Of a stretch of DNA of 64,000 nt, positions 23,239 to 31,598 are shown in pieces. How positions within the stretch are numbered: position 1 is the first letter of the stretch; the number at the start of each line of letters is the position of its first letter. A program made the position numbers and the translations under genes. Source of the DNA: Nitrospirota bacterium (lineage in GTDB: Bacteria > Nitrospirota > Nitrospiria > Nitrospirales > Nitrospiraceae); the NCBI GenBank assembly GCA_016219645.1, contig JACRLR010000020.1:169147-233146 (forward strand), in the 5' to 3' direction. The notes under the pieces are model-generated. The model was not told the DNA's origin. It worked only from the letters and a program-made list of their open reading frames with translations, and made no database searches.

Positions 23239-23327
23239 GACCTCCGCTCCTATGCCGAGCCCCAATCCTGCTTGTGTGGGCCAATGTCCTTATGCTACAG
23301 TTCGAAGTTGAAAAAGCGTACACCACG

Positions 23328-23497
23328 CAGGATGCTCAAAAAGGCCGTCCAGCAAGGCCGCAGCGAGCATCTATTCACCAGGGGAGGCTGGGGTGATCCC
23401 AACTGCGCGCGTCCAACGAGGGGAGTCTGCGACCGCGCGTTGTGCGAGCAAAGGGATTACCCCAGCCTCCCCGCCCAATTTTTCAGCATCCTGCTAG
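23328..23497. mobile_element. 170-bp palindromic element, copy A
   Basis: It begins CAGGATGCTCAAAAAGGC and ends TTTTTCAGCATCCTGCTAG, giving terminal inverted repeats of about 14 bp. Inside, GGGGAGGCTGGGGTGATCCC is mirrored by GGGATTACCCCAGCCTCCCC (19 of 20 paired), enclosing a GCGCGCG-rich core with AACGAG and GCGCGTT. It holds no protein-coding frame I trust. It ends three bases before the Shine-Dalgarno of rpmB. Copy B is at 38285-38545. The small size, terminal repeats and absent transposase suggest a MITE-like or REP-like element. Confidence 0.7.
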
Positions 23498-23513
23498 ATG
23501 AAGGAGTATCCCC

Positions 23514-23705
23514 GTGGCATATACATGCGATCTCTGCAGCAAGCGTCGCCAGTCCGGCCATAACGTCAGTCACGCCAATAACAAGACCAAACGAATCTTC
23601 AAACCCAACCTCCAACCAGTCCGGGCACTAGTCGACGGTCAGACCAAGCGCATCAGGGTCTGTACTCGCTGTCTCCGTAGCGGCAAAGTCCAAAAATCCG
23701 TATAG
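23514..23705 (+). CDS. rpmB: 50S ribosomal protein L28 (bL28)
   Basis: A 63-residue ribosomal protein with the family features [32 protein letters not shown] and a C-terminal [13 protein letters not shown]. The two Cys pairs (CDLC and CTRC) mark the zinc-binding form. Translation starts at GTG 23514-23516, with AAGGAG (23501-23506) at a proper distance. The palindromic element A ends directly before this SD, so the gene's promoter must lie inside or beyond the element. A nonamer repeat follows the stop. Confidence 0.93.
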   Translation: MAYTCDLCSKRRQSGHNVSHANNKTKRIFKPNLQPVRALVDGQTKRIRVCTRCLRSGKVQKSV

Positions 23706-23723
23706 CAGGCTGCTGAACCGTTA

Positions 23724-23799
23724 TTTGGTTTTTTGGTCTGTTTCGTTTGTTTGGTTTACCAGATGAACCAAATCAACCAAATACACCAAACAAACCAGT
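23724..23799. repeat. GGTTTGTTT-type inverted repeat
   Basis: The left half tttggttttttggtctgttt and gtttgtttggtt is mirrored by aaccaaatcaaccaaataca and ccaaacaaacc. It lies between the convergent genes rpmB (+) and the hypothetical gene (-), so it could end transcription from both sides. Its build resembles the gaccagaca repeat at 33335-33405. Confidence 0.7.
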
Positions 23800-23830
23800 T
23801 TGAGCCTCCCGCTAAAACTCGCCTGCTCCT

Positions 23831-24145
23831 TTACGGGGCTGACCAGAGAACGCGGCCACTTTCATCGGACAACTTAACGGCCAATCGGTCATCAGGAGAG
23901 AGGGAGAGTTTTCGGTTTCCATCGCGGCTCACCATCACGAGCCCCACCTCGCTGTTCTTGTCCAGTCCCAATCCAGCCCGCGCTTTGCCGGTCGTATCCA
24001 ATAGGAGAAACTCCTCCGCATTCATCCCGTTGGCCTTCTGCGCTATAACGAGTGAGGGAGCCAACCACCATCCACTTAACGCCCCTCCTACAATGCTTCC
24101 AATCAAAGTCACCATGACTAAGAACCCATAATGCCATCGGCTCAC
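23831..24145 (-). CDS. Small single-pass membrane protein, unknown function
   Basis: A 104-residue protein starting at GTG 24143-24145, with a strong GGAGG six bases upstream. The frame is open further but crosses a terminator. Residues 5-30 are a membrane segment (FLVMVTLIGSIVGGALSGWW). The rest is a small beta-rich domain: EEFLLLDTTGKARAGLGLD, EVGLVMVSRDGNRKLSLS and AVKLSDESGRVLWSAP. This looks like a short extracytoplasmic sheet, with variants seen in many bacteria as hypothetical proteins. Function cannot be read. Confidence 0.7.
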   Translation of the reverse strand: MSRWHYGFLVMVTLIGSIVGGALSGWWLAPSLVIAQKANGMNAEEFLLLDTTGKARAGLGLDKNSEVGLVMVSRDGNRKLSLSPDDRLAVKLSDESGRVLWSAP

Positions 24146-24197
24146 AACTCCTCCTTCCTGTACCAGGCCGCCTATCCCTGTGCTGACGAACGAGCCA

Positions 24198-24239
24198 CAA
24201 AAAATAAAAGGACTTGGAAGCGCATGCCTCTCAAGTCCT
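24198..24239 (-). terminator. Rho-independent terminator after tRNA-Gly
   Basis: On the minus strand AGGACTTG (24232-24239) pairs with CAAGTCCT (24209-24216) and is followed by TTTTATTTTTT. It ends the short tRNA transcript and separates it from the hypothetical gene downstream. Confidence 0.8.
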
Positions 24240-24258
24240 CCACCTCGCACATGTACCA

Positions 24259-24290
24259 CTTCACGCCTAACGTTTCACGCTTCACGTCTT
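24259..24290. repeat. GTGAAGCG-type repeat in the tRNA 3' trailer
   Basis: cttcacgcctaacgtttcac followed by gcttcacg consists of the same units as the repeats at 21313 and 23131, here only one arm. It lies between the tRNA 3' end and its terminator. Confidence 0.65.
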
Positions 24291-24293
24291 CTT

Positions 24294-24368
24294 TGGAGCG
24301 GGCGAGGGGATTTGAACCCCTGACAACTAGCTTGGGAAGCTAGGACTCTACCACTGAGCTACGCCCGC
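24294..24368 (-). tRNA. tRNA-Gly(CCC)
   Basis: The minus strand folds as a cloverleaf. The acceptor GCGGGCG pairs with CGCCCGC, the D-arm is GCTCAGTGGTAGAGT, the anticodon stem CTAGC/GCTAG encloses the loop TTCCCAA (anticodon CCC), and the T-arm is AGGGGTTCAAATCCCCT. The 3' CCA (24294-24296) is encoded in the DNA. It has its own promoter and terminator. Confidence 0.95.
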
Positions 24369-24380
24369 TCGCTGCCTGGC

Positions 24381-24410
24381 ATCCTACGTGGGACATCTGC
24401 TTCAAGTCAA
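24381..24410 (-). promoter_or_regulatory. Promoter of tRNA-Gly
   Basis: TTGACT (24405-24410), an 18-bp spacer and TAGGAT (24381-24386) on the minus strand. The transcript would start about 6-8 nt before the mature tRNA 5' end at 24368. Confidence 0.65.
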
Positions 24411-24508
24411 GAAATCCAGCATCTAGCCACAGCCTCAGCCACAACCTGACGTTGGATAAAGGGGATCGGGGAGTCTTTGTTGAGGCCCCACGGCATACGA
24501 GGAGAGCG

Positions 24509-25720
24509 CTACGGGCGGAATTCGACCAGCGCGAACTTTCGGCGGCCGACCTTCAGACGATAAGCTCTTCCTGGCACAATCGATAACAGGGCATTTGCGT
24601 CGCTCTGCTTCTGTTCATCGACCTCCAGGCCCCCCTGAATAATCAACCGCCGAGCCTCGCTCTTACTCGGCACAAGCTTCGTCTTCGCCACCAGATCGAC
24701 AAGGCTGATCGTTCGCCCCTCGCGTAGATCGGTCTGGGTCAAGATCACGCGCGCATCCGGCTCGCTTGGAAATTCCCGCTCCTGAAATTTCTGTTGAAAA
24801 GCCGCCCTGGCCTGCCGGCCCGCTTCAGCCCCATGGTATTGCGCGACAATCAGCGCTGCGAGCGTCTGCTTCGCGTCCATGGGATGAGCAGCCTTGACGC
24901 CTACCATATCCTCCGTCGTCAGCAGCTCATAGTACCGGATCATCAATGTGTCGCTGATCGACATCAGCTTACCGAACATCTCGTTAGGTGTGTCTTCCAG
25001 TGCGATATAGTTCCCGACACTCTTGCTCATCTTCCTCACACCATCCGTGCCTTCGAGCAATGGCATCGTGATCACCACTTGAGGCTCCTGGCCATACACC
25101 CGCTGCAGATCTCGACCCACCAGCAGATTGAACTTCTGATCCGTGCCGCCCAATTCGATATCGGACGTGAGTGCGACGGAATCGTAGCCCTGAACGAGAG
25201 GATACATGAACTCATGGATACTGATCGGTTTCTGTTCCGCGTAACGCTTACGAAAATCGTCCCGCTCGAGCATCCGCGCGACATTGTAATGGGCGCTCAA
25301 ATGGATCAAGCCTTCTGCGGTCATCGTACCCATCCAGCGACTGTTGAATTCCACAAGGGTCTTCGCAGGATCGAGAATTTTGAAGATCTGCCCCTCATAG
25401 GTCTTGGCATTTTCCAACACCTTCTCTTTCGACAGAGCCACACGCGTCTCCGATTGACCGGTCGGGTCGCCGATCATCCCGGTAAAATCGCCGATCAAGA
25501 AAATGACTTGATGGCCGAGTTCCTGGAAATGCTTCAGCTTGTGGATTAAGACTGTATGGCCCAGATGGAGATCCGGCGCCGTCGGATCGAAGCCTGCTTT
25601 CACGCGCAACGGCCTGTTCTCCTTCAAAGACCGAGTCAGTTTCGATTCCAGCTCAGCCTGCTGAATCACCTCCACGACTCCGCGCAGAATCAAATCCAAT
25701 TGTCTGGAAAGTTCGCTCAT
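24509..25720 (-). CDS. tyrS: Tyrosyl-tRNA synthetase
   Basis: Class I aminoacyl-tRNA synthetase charging tRNA-Tyr. The HIGH-type motif is DLHLGHTV (about residue 50) and the KMSKS motif is [11 protein letters not shown] (about residue 230). The tyrosine-binding region includes [14 protein letters not shown] and [16 protein letters not shown]. The C-terminal S4-like domain holds [16 protein letters not shown]. Length is 403 residues, of the TyrZ-like type. It overlaps comEA by 4 bp and is the last gene of the ndk-led run. Confidence 0.96.
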   Translation of the reverse strand: MSELSRQLDLILRGVVEVIQQAELESKLTRSLKENRPLRVKAGFDPTAPDLHLGHTVLIHKLKHFQELGHQVIFLIGDFTGMIGDPTGQSETRVALSKEKVLENAKTYEGQIFKILDPAKTLVEFNSRWMGTMTAEGLIHLSAHYNVARMLERDDFRKRYAEQKPISIHEFMYPLVQGYDSVALTSDIELGGTDQKFNLLVGRDLQRVYGQEPQVVITMPLLEGTDGVRKMSKSVGNYIALEDTPNEMFGKLMSISDTLMIRYYELLTTEDMVGVKAAHPMDAKQTLAALIVAQYHGAEAGRQARAAFQQKFQEREFPSEPDARVILTQTDLREGRTISLVDLVAKTKLVPSKSEARRLIIQGGLEVDEQKQSDANALLSIVPGRAYRLKVGRRKFALVEFRP

Positions 25721-26190
25721 GTCCTCTTCTTCCCTCTACTGGCTGATTCGCTATCCGGCATGACCGTAATCAATGGACGGATCCGTTCAAACTTCTTGCC
25801 TCCAATCCCCTTCACCTGCCGCAATTCATCAGGCGAGTGAAAGGCGCCAACTGATTGCCGATACGCGATAATCCGCTCCGCTAACCGGGCACCGATTCCT
25901 GGCAGCGCATCAAAGTCCTGTTCCGTCGCCCGGTTCAGATCGAGAAGATGCTTGTGAGATTGTGTTGGAGTAGCGGCAGTAGAAGGCTGCGGTACGAAAG
26001 CGACAGGGGCTGGACTCACCTCCGCTGCGGGTTCTCCGCTTGAAACATCGTCAAATTGCCCACCCTCAAGCGGTTGGGCTGTCAGGTCCTGGGCACGGTC
26101 GAACGAACCCGGTAAGGTCCACCCGATCCAGAAAACCACACTCAAGGTCGCGGCGAACATCCCGAGTTTAAGCAGGAGTGACTGCCACAT
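25717..26190 (-). CDS. comEA: ComEA-like helix-hairpin-helix DNA-binding protein
   Basis: Residues 8-25 are an N-terminal membrane segment ([18 protein letters not shown]), followed by a Pro/Ala-rich linker (about 45-75). A double helix-hairpin-helix domain follows: [31 protein letters not shown] and [19 protein letters not shown]. ComEA binds incoming DNA in the periplasm during natural transformation. A comEC gene is also present at 58867-61410. It overlaps lpd by 1 bp and tyrS by 4 bp. Confidence 0.85.
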   Translation of the reverse strand: MWQSLLLKLGMFAATLSVVFWIGWTLPGSFDRAQDLTAQPLEGGQFDDVSSGEPAAEVSPAPVAFVPQPSTAATPTQSHKHLLDLNRATEQDFDALPGIGARLAERIIAYRQSVGAFHSPDELRQVKGIGGKKFERIRPLITVMPDSESASRGKKRT

Positions 26191-27620
26191 TATTGCGTCC
26201 TCTTTCGCGCTTGGTGAATCGCCTTCCCTTCAACATCTTCAGCCGCTTCCATCAGGCCTTCGGCCAACGTCGGATGGGCATGGATCATCTCCGCCATCTC
26301 GGTCACCGTTGCGCCGACTTGCATCGCCATTGCCGCTTCATGCACGAGATCTGCTGCGTGGGCCCCGACGATATGCACCCCCAGAATCTTACCGCTCGGT
26401 GACTCGGCAATGACCTTGAAAAACCCCGTCGTATCCCCTGTTGCTTGTGCCTTCCCTACCCCGGCATAGCGAAAACGTCCGACTTTCACCGCCACGTCGG
26501 GATTCTGTCCGACAGCCTGCATTCGTTCGCGCGCTTGCTGTTCTGTCATGCCGACGCGACCGATTTCCGGCAGGGTAAAAATTCCGGCAGGGATGACATC
26601 GTAGCGGATCGACGTTTCATGCCCCATAATATTCTCGACCGCAACCTTGCCCTGAGCCGAGGCCACATGGGCCAACATCATCTTGCCGACGACATCCCCA
26701 ATCGCATAGACCCCCGGCACGGTGGTTTCCATCCGTTCGTTGACGAGAATTTCTCCTCGCCGTCCCACTTGCACACCAACCCTCTCCAAACCAATGCCGC
26801 TGCTGTTCAATCCTCGCCCGACAGACACCAGGAGTTTTTCAGCTGCGATTTCTCCGCCTTCCTTAAGATGCGCCGTGATGGTCGCCGCCGACCGCTCCAA
26901 TCTCTCGACGGTGGTCCCAGTCAGGACCGTCACGCCTCGTTTTTTCAGTTCCCGTCCCATCGTCGAAGAAATCTCTTCATCCTCCAGAGGAAGAACTCGC
27001 GGCATCAATTCAATAATTGTAACTGCTGTCCCGAGCCCATTATAGAGCGCCGCAAACTCGCAGCCTTCGACACCTCCCCCAACGATCAGGAGACTGGCAG
27101 GAATGATGTCGAGGTCCAGGAGGTGCTGGCTGGTCAGAATCTGCGCGCCATCAATCGGAAACTGTGGCAGATTCGGCCAGGATGACCCGGTAGCAATCAC
27201 GATCGCGTCGGCCTGAATATCCCGCACCGTGCCGTCCTCCGCGGTCACCGTGACTGTCTGCCGATCCCGCAGCGATCCGGTCCCCTGCACATGTTCAATA
27301 TTCCAGGCCTTAAATAGCGTTGCAATCCCCTTCACGAGCGTTGCCACCACCTTGTTTTTCCGCGCAACCATCCGAGCGAGATCGTAGGTCACGGGCCCTT
27401 GGACGAGTAGCCCCATGTCTTCTGATTTCTTCACCTTGTCGCCGAGCTCGACGACCGAGAGAAGGGCCTTACTCGGAATGCAACCCCAATTCAAGCAGAC
27501 ACCGCCGAGGGCATGAGATTCGATGACGGTCACGCTGGCGCCAAGCTGGGCAGCCCGGATCGCCGCGACATAACCGCCAGGTCCCGCGCCGAGGATGGCG
27601 ATGTGCTTTTGAGCTGGCAT
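26190..27620 (-). CDS. lpd: Dihydrolipoyl dehydrogenase
   Basis: E3 flavoenzyme that reoxidises dihydrolipoyl groups of 2-oxoacid dehydrogenases or the glycine cleavage system. The FAD-binding motif is ILGAGPGGYVAAIRAAQLGA, the redox disulfide is GGVCLNWGCIPSKALL, the NAD-binding glycines are in LLIVGGGVEGCEFAALY and the second FAD motif is VYAIGDVVG. The C-terminal active His-Glu is in HAHPTLAEGLMEA. Length is 476 residues. It lies 56 bp after gcvH, which fits use in glycine cleavage. Confidence 0.95.
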   Translation of the reverse strand: MPAQKHIAILGAGPGGYVAAIRAAQLGASVTVIESHALGGVCLNWGCIPSKALLSVVELGDKVKKSEDMGLLVQGPVTYDLARMVARKNKVVATLVKGIATLFKAWNIEHVQGTGSLRDRQTVTVTAEDGTVRDIQADAIVIATGSSWPNLPQFPIDGAQILTSQHLLDLDIIPASLLIVGGGVEGCEFAALYNGLGTAVTIIELMPRVLPLEDEEISSTMGRELKKRGVTVLTGTTVERLERSAATITAHLKEGGEIAAEKLLVSVGRGLNSSGIGLERVGVQVGRRGEILVNERMETTVPGVYAIGDVVGKMMLAHVASAQGKVAVENIMGHETSIRYDVIPAGIFTLPEIGRVGMTEQQARERMQAVGQNPDVAVKVGRFRYAGVGKAQATGDTTGFFKVIAESPSGKILGVHIVGAHAADLVHEAAMAMQVGATVTEMAEMIHAHPTLAEGLMEAAEDVEGKAIHQARKRTQ

Positions 27621-27676
27621 AGGAAGGTAGGGATTCAGGCTGATGTCGAGCGTAGAAAGTGGCCTATGCCTTGGCT

Positions 27677-28066
27677 TCAGCCTTTCTTCTGGCTGGCAAG
27701 GAAGGCCTCATACTCCGCTGCAGCCATCAGCTTGTCCACTTCGTTCGTACTCGACAGATCAATCACCACCATCCAACCCTTGCCATAGGGATCCGAGTTC
27801 ACGACTTCGGGATGATCTTTCAAGTCGCTATTGATCTTGCTAATAGTCCCACTCACAGGCGTGTAGATCGTGGACGTGGTCTTGGTCGATTCGACCTCAC
27901 CGATCTGCTGCCCAGCCTTCACGACAGCGCCGGGCTTCGGCATGTCGATGAACACGATGTCGCCCAACGCATCCTGGGCAAAGTGACTGATGCCGACTGT
28001 GGCCTGCGTGCCGCTCACACGCACCCATTCATGCTCTTGGTGGTACCGGAGGTCCTTTGGAATCAT
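27677..28066 (-). CDS. gcvH: Glycine cleavage system H protein
   Basis: A lipoylated carrier shuttling the aminomethyl group between the P, T and L proteins. Family features: YHQEHEWVRVSGTQATVGIS, DIVFIDMPKPGAVV, and the lipoyl-Lys motif EVESTKTTSTIYTPVSG (Lys about residue 60). The C-terminal part is DPYGKGWMVVIDLS. Length is 129 residues. Only the L-protein gene (lpd) is nearby; gcvP and gcvT are not in the window. H proteins also serve lipoate assembly in some bacteria. Confidence 0.95.
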   Translation of the reverse strand: MIPKDLRYHQEHEWVRVSGTQATVGISHFAQDALGDIVFIDMPKPGAVVKAGQQIGEVESTKTTSTIYTPVSGTISKINSDLKDHPEVVNSDPYGKGWMVVIDLSSTNEVDKLMAAAEYEAFLASQKKG

Positions 28067-28080
28067 ATGTGCTCCTGCCC

Positions 28081-28500
28081 CTATCCGACCAGATCCATCT
28101 CAGCGAAAAAATATCCAATCTCAAACTTGGCGGTCTCAGGAGAATCGGAGCCGTGCACTGCGTTAAACTCGATATTGGTCCCATGGGCTTTACGAATCGT
28201 CCCAGGCTCTGCCTTGGCCGGATCGGTCGCACCCATCAGTTCCCGATTCTTCTTGATCGCATTGTCTCCTTGCAGCACCAGCACCACGGCAGGACCGGAC
28301 GACATAAAGCTGCAGAGGCTCTGAAAAAACGGACGGGCCTTATGCACGGCATAAAATCCCTCCGCTGTCGATGTTGAGAACTGCATCATACGGATGGCCA
28401 CCGGCTTCAGGCCGGCCTTTTCATAACGCGCAATAATATCGCCGATCGCCTGCTTCTTCACGGCATCCGGCTTGATAATGGCTAATGTTCGTTCACTCAT
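28081..28500 (-). CDS. ndk: Nucleoside diphosphate kinase
   Basis: Transfers the gamma-phosphate of ATP to NDPs through a phospho-His. Motifs: [12 protein letters not shown] at the N-terminus, the helical [17 protein letters not shown], and active-site His in [20 protein letters not shown]. Length is 139 residues, standard. It is the first gene of a minus-strand run (ndk, gcvH, lpd, comEA, tyrS) behind a good promoter, with GGAGGAAG upstream of the ATG. Confidence 0.96.
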   Translation of the reverse strand: MSERTLAIIKPDAVKKQAIGDIIARYEKAGLKPVAIRMMQFSTSTAEGFYAVHKARPFFQSLCSFMSSGPAVVLVLQGDNAIKKNRELMGATDPAKAEPGTIRKAHGTNIEFNAVHGSDSPETAKFEIGYFFAEMDLVG

Positions 28501-28553
28501 TGCTTGATATCTTCCTCCGTCTAATTGGAAAATCTGGCAAAATGACCAGAGGC

Positions 28554-28582
28554 ATTATAAGGGTGGGGTGTATACCTTGCAA
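28554..28582 (-). promoter_or_regulatory. Strong sigma-70-type promoter of the ndk run
   Basis: Minus strand TTGCAA (28577-28582), a 17-bp spacer and a perfect TATAAT (28554-28559), 54 bp before the ndk start. It lies directly downstream of the mtnA stop, so transcription from mtnA may also read through. Confidence 0.75.
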
Positions 28583-28595
28583 GGGAGCACATGCC

Positions 28596-29627
28596 TTAGG
28601 AGGAGAATTGCGCGGCCAAATCCTGTGGGGAAAATATACCCCGCTCTGTAATGATCCCTGATATCAACTCCGCTGGCGTCACGTCGAAGGCTGGATTGTA
28701 GACCTGGACTCCATGTGGTGCGACTGGATGGCTCCCGTGTATGGTGGTGACTTCTGCAGGATTCCGCTGTTCGATCGGAATGTCCGTTCCTGTTTTGGTC
28801 TTCAAGTCGATCGTGGAATAGGGCGCGGCGACATAGAAGGGAATGCCGTGGGCTTTCGCCAACACTGCGACTGAGTAGGTCCCTATCTTATTTGCCACAT
28901 CTCCGTTAGCGGCGATCCGGTCGGCCCCCACGATACAGAGGTGAATTTTCCCCTGCCGCATCAGGGAACCAGCCATGTTGTCTGTGATGAGGGTCACAGG
29001 AATCTTATCTTGCATCAACTCCCAGGCCGTAAGCCTCGCTCCTTGCAGAACCGGTCTGGTTTCATCCGCGATGACTTGGATCTGCTTTCCCTGTTCCCAG
29101 GCCGAGCGAATGACGCCCAATGCCGTGCCATAGCCGGCAGTGGCCAAGGCTCCGGCATTACAATGGGTCAGAACCGTTTGACCGCTCGCAATCAGTTCCG
29201 CTCCATGCCGCCCCATCGCCTTACAGAGCGCGACATCTTCATCGAGAATCACTTGTGATTCCTTCAACAGCGCAGCTTTGATGGATGCAATGGCCTGCGC
29301 GCGTAATGAGGCAAGCAATCGTTTCATCCGTTCGATGGCCCAAAATAGATTGACCGCCGTCGGCCTCGTCGCTGCGAGGTGATCGCAGATCACCAGCAAC
29401 GATTTGGCGAAGGACTCGTAGTCGGATGCAGCGATGGTCTGGGCACCAAGGGCGACCCCCATCGCCGCCGTCACACCGATAGCCGGTGCACCCCTTACTT
29501 TAAGGTTGCGAATGGCGTCGGCTACAGTCTGGTAGTCCTTGCAGTCCAGAAATTCGACGTGCTCGGGGAGCCGGCTCTGGTCGAGCAGCCGCACTGCGCC
29601 ATTTTTCCATTCAACGGTAGGAACCAT
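28596..29627 (-). CDS. mtnA: Methylthioribose-1-phosphate isomerase
   Basis: Converts 5-methylthioribose-1-phosphate to methylthioribulose-1-phosphate in methionine salvage. Family motifs: [40 protein letters not shown] with the catalytic Cys, [18 protein letters not shown], and [20 protein letters not shown] with the catalytic Asp. The C-terminus has [18 protein letters not shown]. The start [10 protein letters not shown] at 29627 fits the family N-terminus; the frame is open to 29681. Other salvage genes are not adjacent. Confidence 0.93.
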   Translation of the reverse strand: MVPTVEWKNGAVRLLDQSRLPEHVEFLDCKDYQTVADAIRNLKVRGAPAIGVTAAMGVALGAQTIAASDYESFAKSLLVICDHLAATRPTAVNLFWAIERMKRLLASLRAQAIASIKAALLKESQVILDEDVALCKAMGRHGAELIASGQTVLTHCNAGALATAGYGTALGVIRSAWEQGKQIQVIADETRPVLQGARLTAWELMQDKIPVTLITDNMAGSLMRQGKIHLCIVGADRIAANGDVANKIGTYSVAVLAKAHGIPFYVAAPYSTIDLKTKTGTDIPIEQRNPAEVTTIHGSHPVAPHGVQVYNPAFDVTPAELISGIITERGIFSPQDLAAQFSS

Positions 29628-29698
29628 GCGGACTCTTGTAGCGGGAACTGCGGCACAGTGCAAGCCCTTGGTTTTTACCACGGATATATTGGAACCAA

Positions 29699-29743
29699 TT
29701 GACTCACCCTTCGGGTCTCGCTAGTATCTACACAATAGATACT
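29699..29743 (+). promoter_or_regulatory. mazEF promoter with overlapping palindromic operator
   Basis: TTGACT (29699-29704), a 17-bp spacer and TAGTAT (29722-29727) form a promoter. The perfect 8-bp inverted repeat AGTATCTA-cacaa-TAGATACT (29723-29743) covers the -10 box and transcript start. This is the expected place for autorepression by MazE or the MazE-MazF complex. Confidence 0.75.
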
Positions 29744-29759
29744 CACGGAGGCCTTCATC

Positions 29760-30002
29760 ATGAGAACCACCGCTCAGAAATGGGGCAATAGCCTGGCCGT
29801 CAGAGTCCCCAAGGGCATCGCTCAACAGGCAGGCCTCAAGGTTAACGATGATTTGGACATCGAAGTCAAAAAAGGCGCGCTCATACTGAAACCTCATCTT
29901 CGACGCGTGTATCGGCTTGAGGACTTACTCAAACGTATGACCCCTCAGAATGTCCACGAGGAAATGGGGTTCGGTGGCCCCGTAGGCCATGAGGCCCTCT
30001 GA
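29760..30002 (+). CDS. mazE: MazE-type antitoxin
   Basis: An 80-residue AbrB/MazE swapped-hairpin DNA-binding protein: MRTTAQKWGNSLAVRVPKGI, then VNDDLDIEVKKGALILKP, with an acidic C-terminal tail for toxin binding. A GGAGG at 29747-29751 and a promoter/operator lie upstream. The stop overlaps the mazF start as TGATG. The antitoxin looks intact, while its toxin gene carries a nonsense codon. Confidence 0.9.
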   Translation: MRTTAQKWGNSLAVRVPKGIAQQAGLKVNDDLDIEVKKGALILKPHLRRVYRLEDLLKRMTPQNVHEEMGFGGPVGHEAL

Positions 30003-30340
30003 TGGCAAGTCGCAGATATATCCCTGATCGCGGCGATATCGTCTGGCTTCAATTCACCCCTCAAGCCGGGCATGAACAAGCGGGGCATCGCCCGGCCCTT
30101 GTTCTCTCGCCGGCAAGCTATAATCGGCGGAGCGGATTGATGCTCTGCTGCCCGATCACCACTCGTGTAAAGGGCTACCCATTCGAAGTGTGATTGGGAG
30201 AAGGACAGGATCTGGCAGGCGTTGTTCTTGCGGATCAGGTCAAGAGTCTTGACTGGAAGGTCCGGCGGGCCAGCAAGAAAGGACGAGCATCTTCGCTGGT
30301 GATGACGGAGACCTTGAGCAAACTACAGACACTCCTCTAA
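30002..30340 (+). pseudogene. mazF: MazF-type toxin gene broken by an in-frame TGA
   Basis: The first 63 codons encode a MazF N-terminus: YIPDRGDIVWLQFTPQAGHE, HRPALVLSPASYN and LMLCCPITTRVKGYPFEV. A TGA at 30191-30193 interrupts, but the same frame goes on with LGEGQDLAGVVLADQVKSLD, WKVRRASKKG and a helical end to TAA at 30338-30340. The combined 112 codons give a full-length MazF endoribonuclease. So a single nonsense change has probably inactivated the toxin, and the N-terminal fragment would lack the last strands and helix. Readthrough is possible but has no specific support here. Confidence 0.85.
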
Positions 30341-30428
30341 TCGGGTCTAGTCCCTCGCATCCCCATCGTTGTTTCCCCCTCGATTTGCAGGTAGCTCACA
30401 GTGAATCCTGCTGGAATGTAGGCGAGGG

Positions 30429-31598
30429 TCAGCGTTTCTGGCGACCGCTCCACTCGAGTATCGTGATCATGACCGCAATCAGGCAAGCCTGCACAAGTAA
30501 GAGCACCGCCTCAGCCGCTCCGGCATGCCGGAGGGCCAGGGCCGCCAAGCCAAGGCAGATCGTCATGAGACAGATCATCGCGACACTCGCCTGGCGAGAC
30601 CCCAACGCACGTTCCAGCCGGTGATGGAGATGATCTTTGCCCGCGTAGGTGAGCCATTCCTTCACGGAACGCACTTTCCCTGTCGCGACCCGTTCTACAG
30701 TGATGTGGATCATATCGTAGATCAGCACGCCGAAGATCAGGAGGGGATTACTGAAGGAGACGATCGGGCTCTGGTCGGCCCAATTCCCCTTGACGGCAAG
30801 ACAGGCCAGGGTGAAACCGAGAAAAGTCGCCCCTCCGTCTCCAAGAAAAATGACGGCAGGTTTACGGCCTCGAAAGTTATAGGGAAGAAATCCGACTCCT
30901 GCCCCAATGATGGCGATGGCAAGCCAGCCCAACCCAGGCTGGTTCGTCTCAAACGCCACAGCCCCCATAAATCCAGCAATGAGAATCGCCAGCCCTGTCG
31001 CCAGACCGTCCATGCCGTCGAAAAAGTTGAACGCGTTCGTGATCCCGACGATCCAGAACAGGGTCAGCAGAATATTTGCCACATCGCCGATCGGACCGCT
31101 CGGAAACAATGTCAGCACCTTGCCTGTGGCAATGACGATCCCGGCAGCCACAAGTTGGGCTGCAAGCTTTGACACAGCGGGCAAATCCCATACATCATCG
31201 ATGACACCGACGATCAATAATAGCGATCCTGCTGCCAGCGTTGCGATCATCCAGTCCGGCAGGATCGAATTCAACAGCACCGAGCCAAGGAACCCGAGAT
31301 AGACGGCGACGCCACCGAGCCTGGGAGTCGGCTGTGTGTGGATTTTCCGGTCCGACGGTTGATCGACCAACCCCCACTGATGACTGAGGTGAACAATGAG
31401 TGGCGTCAATGCGCCGACGCCGAGAAACGCGAACAGGAGGATGTAGAGCCACCGAAGACCTTCGAAGACAAAGAGTTCACGAATGGTGGGAACCGCCAAG
31501 GCCACTACCCCCAACAGGGCCCCCATGGCAGCCGGCGTCAGCCAGCGCCAGCTGCTGCGTAGGGCGAAGGGCGACACTTCGACATCTATGGCTTTCAC
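30429..31598 (-). CDS. WecA-like undecaprenyl-phosphate sugar-1-phosphate transferase
   Basis: A polytopic membrane enzyme of the MraY/WecA family that starts lipid-linked glycan synthesis. Motifs: DQPSDRKIHTQPTPRLGGVA (cytoplasmic loop), GVIDDVWDLP with the catalytic Asp pair, NAFNFFDGMDGLATG and FLGDGGATFLGF. About ten helices fit in 389 residues. Translation starts at GTG 31596-31598, overlapping the aminotransferase stop by 4 bp. It is the last gene of the polysaccharide locus. A PglC/WbaP-type initiator is absent from the window, so this is the candidate initiating transferase. Confidence 0.88.
   Translation of the reverse strand: MKAIDVEVSPFALRSSWRWLTPAAMGALLGVVALAVPTIRELFVFEGLRWLYILLFAFLGVGALTPLIVHLSHQWGLVDQPSDRKIHTQPTPRLGGVAVYLGFLGSVLLNSILPDWMIATLAAGSLLLIVGVIDDVWDLPAVSKLAAQLVAAGIVIATGKVLTLFPSGPIGDVANILLTLFWIVGITNAFNFFDGMDGLATGLAILIAGFMGAVAFETNQPGLGWLAIAIIGAGVGFLPYNFRGRKPAVIFLGDGGATFLGFTLACLAVKGNWADQSPIVSFSNPLLIFGVLIYDMIHITVERVATGKVRSVKEWLTYAGKDHLHHRLERALGSRQASVAMICLMTICLGLAALALRHAGAAEAVLLLVQACLIAVMITILEWSGRQKR

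Noticed and set aside
21313..24290. GTGAAGCG repeats as a possible CRISPR array
   Set aside because: Units are only 8-10 bp, spacers are absent or tiny, halves are inverted, and no cas genes are nearby.
30191..30193. TGA in mazF as a selenocysteine codon
   Set aside because: No SECIS-like hairpin is evident directly downstream, MazF is not a selenoprotein family and the residue is not catalytic.
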